Part shown: piece by piece, positions 1 through 5,231 of the stretch
Numbering within the stretch: the first letter of the stretch is position 1
How the letters are laid out: the number at the start of each line of letters is the position of its first letter
NCBI GenBank assembly: GCA_016929815.1
Contig: JAFGIC010000130.1
Span: 1-8,539, forward strand
DNA: 8,539 bases
DNA from: Deltaproteobacteria bacterium
GTDB lineage: Bacteria > Desulfobacterota > DSM-4660 > Desulfatiglandales > HGW-15
Reading direction: 5' to 3'
Program-made: the position numbers and the translations under genes
Notes under the pieces: model-generated
Told to the model about the DNA's origin: nothing
The model's database searches: none
What the model saw: only the letters and a program-made list of their open reading frames with translations

Positions 1-2
1 GA

Positions 3-389
3 ACTAAAATAGATCCAGTTCTTGCCGAGATTATTAAAAATACGGCATCTGAAGGGAAACTGCCCTGCGCGGTTGCATTTAAGATAGCTGAAGACGCTGG
101 TGCAACACCTGCTGAAGTTGGGGTTGCCCTTGCTCTTCTCGATATAAAGATCTCAAAATGCCGGATGGGGATATTCGGCTATGGTAAAAATAAAAAGTTT
201 ATCAAATCCATGGAGAATGTCCCCCCTTCGATGGAAAAGGCAATTCGTGAAAACATTAGGGACGCTAAGATTACATGCAGGGATGCCTGGAATATAGCCG
301 AGAGGCTGGGCACCGGCAAAATGGAGGTAGCCTCCGCCTGTGAAAGGCTTGGGATAAAGGTCTCTTCATGCCAGTTGGGGGCGTTCTGA
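3..389 (+). CDS. Partial unrecognised protein with two Cys-bearing helical repeats (5' end outside window)
   Basis: The frame is open from the left edge to a TGA at 387-389 and has no ATG, GTG or TTG before 165, so the gene starts outside the window; 128 residues are visible. Residues 20-58 and 90-128 align without gaps as an internal duplication, with 16 of 39 positions identical. Each copy runs C, then an amphipathic stretch with IAE, then EV, then IK-S-C and ends with (R/Q)(M/L)G-(I/A)F. The linker (59-89) is basic with an acidic patch. Each unit looks helical, possibly helix-turn-helix-like, with a Cys near each end, so paired metal or nucleic-acid binding modules are conceivable; this is inference only. 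The two halves have diverged well, so the duplication is old. I do not recognise the family and assign no function. It converges on the HesB-like gene across an inverted repeat. Confidence 0.75.
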   Translation, partial: TKIDPVLAEIIKNTASEGKLPCAVAFKIAEDAGATPAEVGVALALLDIKISKCRMGIFGYGKNKKFIKSMENVPPSMEKAIRENIRDAKITCRDAWNIAERLGTGKMEVASACERLGIKVSSCQLGAF

Positions 390-393
390 GAAA

Positions 394-498
394 CTGGGAT
401 GCTGGAAGGCCGGGAAGCTAAAAGGGAAGGTAGAAATCCAAGGCCAGGCAGCTGGAGGTTGCCAGGCTTCCAAGCCTTTTAGCCTTCCAGCTTCCCAG
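394..498. repeat. Large imperfect inverted repeat between convergent genes
   Basis: Left arm 394-410 (ctgggatgctggaaggc) pairs with 482-498 with a single mismatch, and 418-425 (ctaaaagg) pairs with 475-482. Seven extra bases (411-417) bulge on the left arm. The middle (441-465) holds a smaller quasi-palindrome, ggcagctggaggttgcc. The element fills the gap between the stop codons at 389 and 507 and could fold into a long hairpin in either transcript. It has no U-tract, so it is not a textbook intrinsic terminator. Its repetitive composition suggests a dispersed intergenic repeat family, which a genome-wide count would decide. Confidence 0.7.
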
Positions 499-506
499 CC
501 TTTGAA

Positions 507-821
507 TTACGAGCAGCTGCATGAGCCGCAGGAATTTCCCATTGACAATTTCGATATTATGGAAAAACCTGAACCCATGGCAGATTCGACAAAATCAATG
601 TTTATAGGTTTCACCTGATTGTAAAGATCCTTTTCAATAAGGTATGTAATATCCTTATATGTTATTACCTCATCGTTAACATTAGGCTCATCCAGAGCCA
701 TACCCAGCGAGGGACCGGATCAGCCTGCCTGCGCCAGGTATATCCTTATACAGGAAGGATCTTCCCTGTCCTTCAAAAAACTGCCGATCATTTCATTTGC
801 CTTTTCCGTTATTTGCAACAT
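507..821 (-). CDS. HesB/IscA-like selenoprotein, UGA read as selenocysteine 34
   Basis: ATG at 819-821 is preceded by an aaggag site 7 nt upstream. The frame runs 104 codons to TAA at 507-509 with one internal TGA at 720-722 (codon 34). Both sides of it belong to one A-type Fe-S carrier (HesB/IscA) fold. Upstream is the helix and first strand (residues 1-33, ending IYLAQAG); then U-SGPSLGMALDEP, and a C-terminal C98-G-S-C101-S-C103. IscA-type proteins have Cys at the position of the UGA and a Cys pair at the C terminus, so Sec replaces the first conserved cluster ligand. HesB-like selenoproteins are a known bacterial selenoprotein family. A candidate SECIS hairpin follows the UGA. The role is probably Fe-S cluster carriage or a related redox/metal function in the cytoplasm. 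An automated caller would keep only the piece from Met41 (507-701) or call a pseudogene. The alternative is a real nonsense mutation, but the frame stays intact on both sides and the UGA sits exactly at the family Cys. Confidence 0.88.
685..722 (-). promoter_or_regulatory. Candidate bacterial SECIS element after the UGA codon
   Basis: On the minus strand the UGA (722-720) is followed 20 nt later by a stem ggctc (699-695), a loop tggat (694-690) and gagcc (689-685). The stem is 5 bp of perfect pairing and the 5-nt loop carries GG at positions 2-3. The loop starts 26 nt after the UGA. Bacterial SECIS elements are known to lie inside the coding region, about 16-37 nt after the UGA, with a G near the start of a small apical loop, and this fits. 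The stem is short, and no fold calculation was run. Confidence 0.6.
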
Positions 822-864
822 AATTTTCTCCTTGTCGATCATGTAGATCAAAAATTTAGACGGT

Positions 865-892
865 AATCTATACATAATCATAAAGATGTCAA
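865..892 (-). promoter_or_regulatory. Predicted sigma70-type promoter of the HesB-like gene
   Basis: On the minus strand there is a perfect TTGACA (892-887), a 16-nt spacer and TAGATT (870-865, 4 of 6 matches to the -10 consensus). Transcription would start near 858, giving a leader of about 37 nt before the ATG at 821. Prediction by eye only. Confidence 0.45.
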
Positions 893-928
893 TAATTTAT
901 TTTCAGGGGATATAATCGGGAGATTCCA

Positions 929-948
929 GCCGGATATTGCCGGATATT
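929..948. repeat. Tandem 10-bp direct repeat upstream of the biotin carrier promoter
   Basis: The decamer gccggatatt occurs twice head to tail (929-938 and 939-948), one helical turn apart. It ends 9 nt before a TTGACA -35 box. The placement suits an activator or repressor site, but nothing identifies the protein. Confidence 0.6.
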
Positions 949-957
949 AATTTATCC

Positions 958-986
958 TTGACATTATGCAAATAAACGGTAATAAA
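958..986 (+). promoter_or_regulatory. Predicted sigma70-type promoter of the biotin carrier gene
   Basis: There is a perfect TTGACA at 958-963, a 17-nt spacer and AATAAA at 981-986 (4 of 6 matches to the -10 consensus). The expected leader is about 55 nt to the GTG at 1048. Prediction by eye only. Confidence 0.45.
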
Positions 987-1047
987 GAATACTCTATCTG
1001 ATTGGAAAGTCAACAGTCGCATAATAATATATAAGGAGGAATTGATC

Positions 1048-1260
1048 GTGAGTGAAATTACTGCGCCGATGGGGGGAAAGGTACTGGAAGTAAAGGTAAA
1101 ACCCGGGGATACCGTCAACGAAGATGATGAGGTGATCGTGCTTGAGGCAATGAAAATGGAACTCCCTGTAGTCTCGACAGGGTCCGGGACTGTTAAAGAG
1201 GTTAAATGCAAGAAAGGCGACACTATAGAGGCAGACGCTGTCTTAATTGTCCTTCAATAA
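1048..1260 (+). CDS. Free-standing biotin carboxyl carrier protein (biotinyl/lipoyl-attachment domain)
   Basis: This 70-residue protein is one biotinyl domain. It has the N-terminal strand APMGGKV, the KVKPGDTV turn, the biotinylation motif E33-A-M-K36-M with Lys36 as attachment site, and the mirror half GTVKEVKCKKGDTI. It carries carboxybiotin between a carboxyltransferase and either an acyl-CoA carboxylase or a Na+-pumping decarboxylase. GTG at 1048 is preferred because the strong aaggagga site (1033-1040) lies 7 nt upstream; the in-frame TTG at 1042 would leave only 1 nt. A length near 70 residues is usual for stand-alone carriers of anaerobes. The decarboxylase beta subunit lies nearby on the opposite strand, which favours a role in a Na+-pump complex, but the carboxyltransferase and biotin carboxylase are not in the window, so the partner is inferred. 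It has its own predicted promoter and a shared terminator. Confidence 0.93.
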   Translation: MSEITAPMGGKVLEVKVKPGDTVNEDDEVIVLEAMKMELPVVSTGSGTVKEVKCKKGDTIEADAVLIVLQ

Positions 1261-1326
1261 CTTTTAGCATTATCAATTCCCACACTTTCGCGGTGGATTG
1301 ACAATTCCTGAAGAGTTGATTTAGAT

Positions 1327-1364
1327 AAAAAGCCCTTCCATAGTCAAGTATGGAAGGGCTTTTT
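1327..1364. terminator. Bidirectional intrinsic terminator
   Basis: A perfect 16-bp inverted repeat: arm aaaaagcccttccata (1327-1342), 6-nt loop, complementary arm 1349-1364. The A and T runs at its ends give a U-tract in both directions. It serves the biotin carrier gene on the plus strand and starts 3 nt after the stop of the minus-strand gene at 1367. Confidence 0.93.
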
Positions 1365-1366
1365 AT

Positions 1367-1822
1367 TTATTTTGCCTGCGCCTTTGCCAATGACATGGAG
1401 ATAATCTTCCCTGAAATGCTCATCCCCAGAAACAGGATCAGCAATACCACAAACACTCCGATATATCTGAGCACCAGGGTGCCTATAATCCACGTCCAGC
1501 TGTCTCTGGCAATTGTTACGGAAGTCCCCTCTGAACCTTTCTTTAGTATGGTTATTGAATGCCAGCCCTGCTTTCCATCGTCTTCAATATAGGTGGCCAC
1601 CTTCCAGTCACGGTAATTTATGTCAGGCTGCCCCTCCAGCGTCTCCCTATAAAAGGCCAGGACCTGGTCATGGGTCATATCGGTCGTCACCTCCAGTTGA
1701 TCGTCTGTTTGATTGATTATAGTGCCGCCTGGCATGACCGGGACGCCGAGAAAATCATTGACTGAGGCGAAACACGCCGTGGAAATCAAGAAAAACACTG
1801 CTGTTAAAAATATTTTTTTCAT
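1367..1822 (-). CDS. Signal-peptide protein with extracytoplasmic domain and OadG-like C-terminal membrane helix
   Basis: A 151-residue protein from ATG 1820-1822, with an aagga site about 8 nt upstream. An upstream in-frame ATG at 1862-1864 overlaps the previous gene and would spoil the signal peptide, so it is not preferred. Residues 1-19 (MKKIFL...ACFA) are a Sec signal peptide. Residues 20-108 form a soluble domain that starts with a GVPVMPGG turn and contains QVLAFYRETL and a W73 and W87 region. Residues 112-134 are a hydrophobic helix, followed by a short basic tail ending AKAQAK. It lies 34 nt downstream of the decarboxylase beta gene in one operon. Na+-pumping decarboxylases usually include a small gamma/delta subunit (OadG type) with one membrane helix. 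This gene holds that slot and its helix is OadG-like, but the exported domain in front is not standard. Assignment as an accessory subunit is inference from context and topology. Confidence 0.8.
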   Translation of the reverse strand: MKKIFLTAVFFLISTACFASVNDFLGVPVMPGGTIINQTDDQLEVTTDMTHDQVLAFYRETLEGQPDINYRDWKVATYIEDDGKQGWHSITILKKGSEGTSVTIARDSWTWIIGTLVLRYIGVFVVLLILFLGMSISGKIISMSLAKAQAK

Positions 1823-1856
1823 ATTGTTATTCCTTTTTAACATAGAGATCAATGGA

Positions 1857-2999
1857 CTAATCAAACATCGCTATAAACATCCCGGCGGCAGCGGCGGAAC
1901 CTATCACACCGGCTAGGTTCGGGCCAACTGCATGCATCAGGAGATGATTTTGCTTGTCATATTTCAGACCCTCTACCTGAGATACGCGGGCAGCCATTGG
2001 AACCGCTGATACCCCTGCCGATCCGATAAGCGGATTGATCTTATCTTTTAAAAACAGGTTCATGGCCTTCACAGTGAGTATCCCCCCCATTGTGCATACA
2101 GCAAAATCAATAAGCCCAAGGCTGAAAATAAACAGCGGCTTCCAGCTCAGGAAGTTGTCAGCGGACATTGTGGCCCCAACTGAGATCCCGAGGAATACGG
2201 TCATGATATTCATAAGGGCATCCTGAGAGGTATTAACCAGCCTGTCAACAACACCGCTCTCCTTCATCAGGTTGCCGAGCATAAACATCCCCATAAGCGG
2301 AATAACCGACGGCACAAGAAGGGCTATTATACCGACTGTTACAAGAGGAAAAAATATCTTCTCTTTTTTTGAAACCGGCCTTAACTGGCGCATGCGTATC
2401 TTTCTTTCCTTGTGTGTTGTCATCATTTTCATGATAAAGGGCTGAATAAGGGGTACCATGGCCATATATGAATAAGCGGCCAGGGCGTTCGGCCCAAGAA
2501 GCTGAGGCGCCAGGTGCTGTGTAAGATATATGGTTGTGGGACCGTCTGCCCCTCCTATAATACCCACCGATGCGGCTTCCTTAAGGGTAAAACCTGCAAG
2601 GATAGTCCCAGTAAAGGTGACAAAGACGCCGAGTTGAGCCCCCGCACCTATCAGCAGCGTCTTGGGATTGGCGATAAGAGGGCCAAAATCCGTCATGGCC
2701 CCGAGCCCCAGAAAGATGACACAGGGGATAACCTCCCATTCAAGGCCGTAGTGATAGAATACGCGCAGGAGTTCCGCATGGCCGTCCGCATAACCCATGA
2801 GGGGGACAAGCGGGAAATTAACTACAAAGATGCCGAAGCCTATGGGCAAAAGAAGGAGCGGTTCATACTTTTTTGCTATGGCAAGATACATAAAAAGCGA
2901 TCCGATGCCCCACATTACAATCAATTTCCATTCGAAATTAAATATGCCTGTTGTGTACGCTATTCCTCTTAAAAGGTCTGTGATCTCATTAATATTCAT
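1857..2999 (-). CDS. oadB: Na+-translocating biotin-dependent decarboxylase beta subunit (OadB/GcdB/MmdB family)
   Basis: An integral inner-membrane protein of 380 residues, close to the usual family length. It decarboxylates carboxybiotin on the carrier and couples this to Na+ export. Start ATG 2997-2999 has a gggag site about 10 nt upstream. The signature GGADGPTTIYLT holds D152 and a second signature NPLIGSAGVSAVPMAAR spans 322-338. By a constant offset of 51, D152, Y178, N322, G326, S331 and R338 match the functional residues D203, Y229, N373, G377, S382 and R389 described for Klebsiella OadB (alignment from memory). The Na+ and proton path therefore looks intact. Beta subunits of oxaloacetate, methylmalonyl-CoA and glutaconyl-CoA decarboxylases are too alike to tell the substrate, which is set by the absent alpha subunit. 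It is the first gene of a minus-strand operon with the OadG-like gene; the carrier gene converges on that operon. Confidence 0.95.
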   Translation of the reverse strand: MNINEITDLLRGIAYTTGIFNFEWKLIVMWGIGSLFMYLAIAKKYEPLLLLPIGFGIFVVNFPLVPLMGYADGHAELLRVFYHYGLEWEVIPCVIFLGLGAMTDFGPLIANPKTLLIGAGAQLGVFVTFTGTILAGFTLKEAASVGIIGGADGPTTIYLTQHLAPQLLGPNALAAYSYMAMVPLIQPFIMKMMTTHKERKIRMRQLRPVSKKEKIFFPLVTVGIIALLVPSVIPLMGMFMLGNLMKESGVVDRLVNTSQDALMNIMTVFLGISVGATMSADNFLSWKPLFIFSLGLIDFAVCTMGGILTVKAMNLFLKDKINPLIGSAGVSAVPMAARVSQVEGLKYDKQNHLLMHAVGPNLAGVIGSAAAAGMFIAMFD

Positions 3000-3178
3000 T
3001 GTAAAATTGCTCCCATCATCAGAAAGTAATTAAGATAAAGAATCAGTGATTTTAGTCAGTAAAAGGCCTATATAAACAATCAAATATCACGAATTACTTG
3101 TCAAGCAGTTTATAAAATAAAATGCAATTTTTTTATTTCTGGTGTATAGATATATAAATTTAAGACAGGAGAATTGCC
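3000..3178. other. AT-rich divergent intergenic region (decarboxylase and SufCB operons)
   Basis: This 179-nt spacer must hold the promoters of two divergent operons. The palindrome cttgtcaag near 3103-3111 places TTGACA on the minus strand, but no convincing -10 box lies at proper spacing. On the plus strand an AT-rich run at 3130-3162 precedes a caggag ribosome site (3166-3171). I see no clear operator or riboswitch. Confidence 0.4.
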
Positions 3179-3943
3179 ATGCTTGTTATTGAAGATCTGC
3201 AGGTGGAGCTTGCAAATAAGATCATTTTAAAGCATATAGACCTCGAAATAAAGCAGGGCGAGACACATGCCCTCTTCGGCCCCAACGGTTCGGGCAAGAC
3301 ATCCCTCCTAATGGCCATTATGGGCTACCCCCAGTACAAGGTGCTGTCGGGGAAAATCATGTTCAAGGGGGAGGATATTACATATATGCCTATAAACGAG
3401 AGGGCACAGCTGGGGATCGGGATGTCCTACCAGCGCCCCCCCACCATAAACGGCCTTAAGACCCGCCAGATGATACACCTGTGCGGCAAAGGAAAGGTTG
3501 ATGAGGAGAAACTTGCCGGACGCATCAATTTCAGTAATTTCCTGGACAGGGATATTAATGCAGGCTTTTCAGGGGGCGAAATCAAACGGTCGGAACTGCT
3601 CCAGCTTATGGCCCAGGACCCTGATCTCATGCTTTTCGATGAGCCCGAGTCCGGCGTTGATATGGAAAATATGGCCCTTGTGGGCAAGACCATTGCCGCA
3701 ATGCTCCAGAGAAACGGCTTTCATGAGGAGGGGAAATCCATATTACAGACAAAGCATGAGAGGAAAAAGATGGGGCTTATCATAACACACACGGGTTACA
3801 TATTTGACTACGTCACTGCCGACAAGGGACAGGTTCTGTTTGACGGCATGCTGAGCAGCGTGGAAAACCCCCGTGAGATATTAAGATGCATAGGACAAAC
3901 AGGTTATGAGGAGTGCGTGAGATGTATGACAGAAAACGATTAA
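3179..3943 (+). CDS. sufC: SufC-like ATPase of a minimal SufCB (SMS-type) Fe-S assembly system
   Basis: A 254-residue cytoplasmic ABC ATPase. Walker A is GPNGSGKT (34-41), Q-loop Q85 lies in SYQRPP, the signature is FSGGEIKRSE (130-139), Walker B is LMLFDEP with E155, the D-loop is SGVD (158-161) and the H-loop is H204. The signature FSGGE-KR and the DEPESGVD run are typical of SufC rather than transporter ATPases. It should drive conformational change of the SufB scaffold during cluster assembly. Compared with the usual SufC there are extra residues between Walker B and the H-loop (about 178-200, charged). The C-terminal tail has C246-V-R-C249, a CxxC just before the end. Start ATG 3179 has a caggag site upstream. 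The next gene begins inside its 3' end. With only a single SufB-type partner and no SufD, SufS or SufU, it fits the minimal two-gene systems of archaea and anaerobes. Confidence 0.92.
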   Translation: MLVIEDLQVELANKIILKHIDLEIKQGETHALFGPNGSGKTSLLMAIMGYPQYKVLSGKIMFKGEDITYMPINERAQLGIGMSYQRPPTINGLKTRQMIHLCGKGKVDEEKLAGRINFSNFLDRDINAGFSGGEIKRSELLQLMAQDPDLMLFDEPESGVDMENMALVGKTIAAMLQRNGFHEEGKSILQTKHERKKMGLIITHTGYIFDYVTADKGQVLFDGMLSSVENPREILRCIGQTGYEECVRCMTEND

Positions 3944-5148
3944 AGGAAAAGGCCGAAAAAGCCAAAGACAAACATGCGTCGATAGGCCCTGATATTGACC
4001 TTAAAGAATATACCGTGGCCCCGGTGCCGCATGCATACATGGCGGACGAAGACCTGTGCAAAATGCCCGAAACGGAGCAGCATCTCCTGAACATGACAGG
4101 GATCGATGTGACCAAAAAGGACAGGGGCGGCACGTTTTTCCAGAAGGATACCCAGGTAATACACTGCCACGCCAGGCAGGACGGGATTGAGGTTATCCCC
4201 ATGACACAGGCCCTGGAAAAATATGACTGGATCGAGGAGTACTACTGGAAACTCGCCTCCGTTGATTCGGACAAATACACAGCCGCCGCGGAGCTGGACC
4301 TGCACGACGGCTACGTAGTCCGAGCCCTTCCCGGCAGCAAATCCGTTTATCCTGTACAGGCATGTCTTTACCTGGAAAAGGACGGGCTTCAGCAAAACGT
4401 CCATAATATAATAATAGCCGAAGAGGGATCGGAACTTCACATGATTACAGGCTGCGCCAGTTCGCCCCAAATGAAGACCGGCCTGCACGTGGGCGTATCG
4501 GAATTTTTCATCAAGAAAAACGCAAAACTGAGCTTTACCATGATACACAACTTTGGCGAAGAGATGGTCGTGAGGCCCCGTTCGGTTGCACGTGTGGAAG
4601 AGGGGGGGCTTTTCCTGAACAACTATATTTGCATGAAGCCGGTCAAGTCGCTGCAGACTTATCCTGTTACCGATCTCGTTGGCAGGGACTCGGTTGCCAG
4701 GTTCTATAGTATCATTGTCGGAAGTCCGGGATCAAACTATGACATCGGGGGAAAAATCGTGCTCAAGGAGTCCGGCAGCAGGGCTGAGATCATAGCAAGA
4801 TCCATCAGCAACGGCGGAAATGTTATAAACAGGGGTCATCTTATAGGCGATGCCCCTGATATCAAGGCCCACCTGGAGTGCAGGGGACTTTTAATCAACG
4901 GCGGCACCCTGGACGCTATACCGCAGTTGACCGCCCATGTGGAAGGAGTTGAGATGTCCCATGAGGCCGCGGTCGGAAAGATCGCCCAGGATGAAATACA
5001 GTATCTTATGTCCAGGGGACTGAGCCGGGACGAGGCTACCTCGACCATTGTCCGGGGATTTTTAAGCGTCGATATACCGGGGCTTCCCCCCCAGCTCAAG
5101 GCGGAGATTGACAGGGCAATAGAAGAAAGCGACAAGGATGTGATGTAA
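3922..5148 (+). CDS. sufB: SufB-like scaffold protein of a minimal SufCB (SMS-type) system
   Basis: A 408-residue SufB/SufD-family protein, shorter than classical SufB (about 480-495). ATG 3922 is chosen because gaggag (3908-3913) lies 8 nt upstream; GTG 3913 lies inside that site. The start overlaps the SufC-like stop by 22 nt, implying coupled translation. Residues 1-20 are a charged helix, the middle (about 120-330) is a parallel beta-helix-type core, and the C-terminal helical part is the SufC-binding region with SHEAAVGKIAQDEIQYLMSRG (about 346-366). C320 (in HLECRGLLINGG), H347 and E348 fall at the positions of E. coli SufB C405, H433 and E434, needed for cluster assembly (alignment from memory, one-residue gap). 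It is therefore more like a working SufB than a SufD. The likely role is a cytosolic scaffold for Fe-S cluster formation with the upstream ATPase. Sulfur donors must be elsewhere. Confidence 0.92.
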   Translation: MYDRKRLKEKAEKAKDKHASIGPDIDLKEYTVAPVPHAYMADEDLCKMPETEQHLLNMTGIDVTKKDRGGTFFQKDTQVIHCHARQDGIEVIPMTQALEKYDWIEEYYWKLASVDSDKYTAAAELDLHDGYVVRALPGSKSVYPVQACLYLEKDGLQQNVHNIIIAEEGSELHMITGCASSPQMKTGLHVGVSEFFIKKNAKLSFTMIHNFGEEMVVRPRSVARVEEGGLFLNNYICMKPVKSLQTYPVTDLVGRDSVARFYSIIVGSPGSNYDIGGKIVLKESGSRAEIIARSISNGGNVINRGHLIGDAPDIKAHLECRGLLINGGTLDAIPQLTAHVEGVEMSHEAAVGKIAQDEIQYLMSRGLSRDEATSTIVRGFLSVDIPGLPPQLKAEIDRAIEESDKDVM

Positions 5149-5169
5149 GCGCCTAGGTGCAAGGCTCAG

Positions 5170-5231
5170 GGCGCAAGGCGCAAGGAAAAGATTCATTCAT
5201 TGTTTTTATCTTGAGCCCTGCGCCTTGCGCC
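5170..5231. repeat. GC-rich inverted repeat between convergent sufB and cvfB-like genes
   Basis: ggcgcaaggcgca (5170-5182) pairs perfectly with tgcgccttgcgcc (5219-5231) across a 36-nt loop. The surrounding 5157-5185 and 5210-5231 consist of gcaagg, ggctcagggc and related short units, the mosaic look of a dispersed intergenic repeat. The right arm lies inside the 3' end of the minus-strand gene. It may also act as a hairpin at the sufB transcript end, although no U-tract follows. Confidence 0.7.

Noticed and set aside
507..701. A separate 64-residue protein starting at Met41 of the HesB-like frame.
   Set aside because: No good ribosome site precedes that ATG, it lacks the first strand and conserved Cys position of the fold, and the 40 upstream codons in the same frame complete the domain, with UGA as Sec.
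1042..1047. TTG at 1042 as the start of the biotin carrier.
   Set aside because: It leaves 1 nt to the aaggagga site; GTG 1048 has ideal spacing and gives the normal N terminus of the domain.
903..1223. A minus-strand open frame of 106 codons over the biotin carrier gene.
   Set aside because: Its translation is a Ser/Thr-rich low-complexity string with no fold features; it is the antisense of a clear biotinyl domain.
1298..1326. A plus-strand TTGACA followed after 17 nt by TTAGAT, as a promoter for a small RNA.
   Set aside because: The -10 match is weak (3 of 6) and transcription would run straight into the terminator at 1327-1364, leaving only a hairpin; the TTGACA also overlaps an imperfect dyad (1273-1301).
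1766..1822. A lipoprotein signal (STAC) in the OadG-like protein.
   Set aside because: The residue at -3 of the Cys is Ser, with no Leu/Val/Ile-type lipobox; cleavage after CFA by ordinary signal peptidase fits better.
3913..3921. GTG at 3913 as the start of the SufB-like gene.
   Set aside because: The GTG lies at the edge of the gaggag ribosome site, with no spacing, whereas ATG 3922 is 8 nt downstream.
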